DNA from: Anaerolineales bacterium
GTDB taxonomy: Bacteria; Chloroflexota; Anaerolineae; 4572-78; J111
Assembly (NCBI GenBank): GCA_020634855.1
Contig: JACKAU010000003.1
Coordinates: 620,001 to 684,000 of the forward strand
Direction: 5' to 3'
DNA: 64,000 nucleotides
The first letter of the stretch is position 1. Every line of letters starts with the position of its first letter. The notes below the pieces were generated by a model, which did not search any database, was not told where the DNA came from, and worked only from the letters and a program-made list of their open reading frames with translations. This document shows positions 63,535 to 64,000 of this stretch, piece after piece. The position numbers and the translations under genes are program-made.

Positions 63535-64000
63535 TTTCTTTTTCCCCATCTCAAACACCCGTCGGTAAATCTTTTCGTAGCTGGCGACCGACAAATCGCG
63601 GGGATTACCGATAGTCTGCGGATCTTCAAACGCAATACGGGCCAGCATGGGAATTTGTTCCTCAGTAAAACCGAAAGACTGGATGTGGGGAATTTCCACA
63701 TCGTCTGTCAGACGCAACACTGCCTCCACTGCCTTTTCGGCAGCCTGCCACAGACTTAGACCGCGAATATCCTCACCCATTGCCAGCGCAATGCGGGCAA
63801 ATTTTTCCGGTTCGCCTTTAAAGTTATATTCCATTACCGGCCCTAACAGTCGAGCCGTAAACGGGCCGTGGGGTACGTTGGGCAGCACCCCACCTGCCGA
63901 TTGGCTCATAGCATGCGCTGCGCCGGCGCTCTCCTTGCCGTAGGCCAACCCGCCCAGCATCGCCGCCTGACTCATTTTGTAACGGGCTTCGAGGTTATGC
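63523..64000 (-). CDS. Iron-containing alcohol dehydrogenase, 5' end outside window
   Basis: The frame is open to the window edge; 159 residues of the C-terminal part are visible. Landmarks are ARYKMSQAAMLGGLAYGKES, AGAAHAMSQSAGGVLPNVPH, and GPFTARLLGPVMEYNF: the family helix with the two metal-binding His residues (AHAMSQ... and PHG). The family oxidises alcohols or reduces aldehydes with NAD and Fe2+. It is upstream of, and probably in the operon with, the GcvT-like and flavoenzyme genes. Confidence 0.85.
   Translation of the reverse strand, partial: HNLEARYKMSQAAMLGGLAYGKESAGAAHAMSQSAGGVLPNVPHGPFTARLLGPVMEYNFKGEPEKFARIALAMGEDIRGLSLWQAAEKAVEAVLRLTDDVEIPHIQSFGFTEEQIPMLARIAFEDPQTIGNPRDLSVASYEKIYRRVFEMGKKKDRD

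Overview
The window reads as a chromosomal segment of an aerobic Chloroflexota bacterium, probably Anaerolineae-like and possibly a metagenome contig. The strongest marker is an operon for alternative complex III (ActA to ActF) followed directly by SCO1 and a caa3-type cytochrome c oxidase. Supporting traits are Tat-exported lipoprotein solute-binding proteins, a secreted beta-helix protein ending in a YLPL-type tail, many GAF/PAS sensors, and interspersed heptamer repeats. The phylum call is inference from gene content.

Layout. 1-3.3 kb: a TetR repressor (cut by the edge), a promoter with a near-perfect 27-bp dyad, a small LuxR-type protein and an FtsX/MacB-like permease. 3.3-4.3 kb: a MITE-like inverted repeat and a 3-hydroxyisobutyrate-dehydrogenase-like gene. 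4.5-16.4 kb: accessory DNA that I interpret as a chromosomal integron. A damaged integron integrase (15386-16362, +) is transcribed away from an array on the minus strand. The array holds an IS91-like transposase, a HEAT-repeat protein, a VWA-like plus membrane-protein pair and an HNH nuclease. attC-like sites lie at 12147-12255 and 13481-13666, and a third attC-like inverted repeat is split by a complete group II intron (7488-9912, + strand, antiparallel to the cassettes). A deletion remnant of a similar intron (6526-6622) abuts a DUF4469 gene fragment. 16.7-20.5 kb: an enolase-superfamily enzyme, a MazF/PemK toxin-antitoxin pair and a CPA2 antiporter with RCK domains.

21.0-33.5 kb (all minus): actA-actB-actC-actD-actE-actF, a small membrane protein, sco1, coxB (with fused cytochrome c), coxA, coxC, coxD. 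This is a quinol-to-oxygen respiratory chain read as one unit. 34.4-42.6 kb: a GlsB-like membrane protein, an ABC-2 exporter with a frameshifted permease, a large PAS/GAF histidine kinase, a CsbD-like protein and an SDR. 42.6-53.0 kb: a GH3 enzyme with membrane tail, a Ser/Thr kinase divergent from an FHA-wHTH regulator, an orphan oligopeptide-binding lipoprotein, a REC-GAF-kinase lacking the usual phospho-acceptor His, a serine hydrolase and a CBS-ACT protein. 53.0-59.5 kb (minus): a complete peptide/opine-type ABC transporter with a fused double ATPase, an inserted domain in one permease and an 80-bp tetranucleotide microsatellite. 60.0-64.0 kb (minus): NUDIX hydrolase, sarcosine-oxidase-like flavoenzyme, GcvT-like protein and the end of an iron alcohol dehydrogenase, suggesting catabolism of N-methylated amines.

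Several gene breaks fall in G4-G5 or A-runs, so part of the apparent gene decay may be sequencing error.
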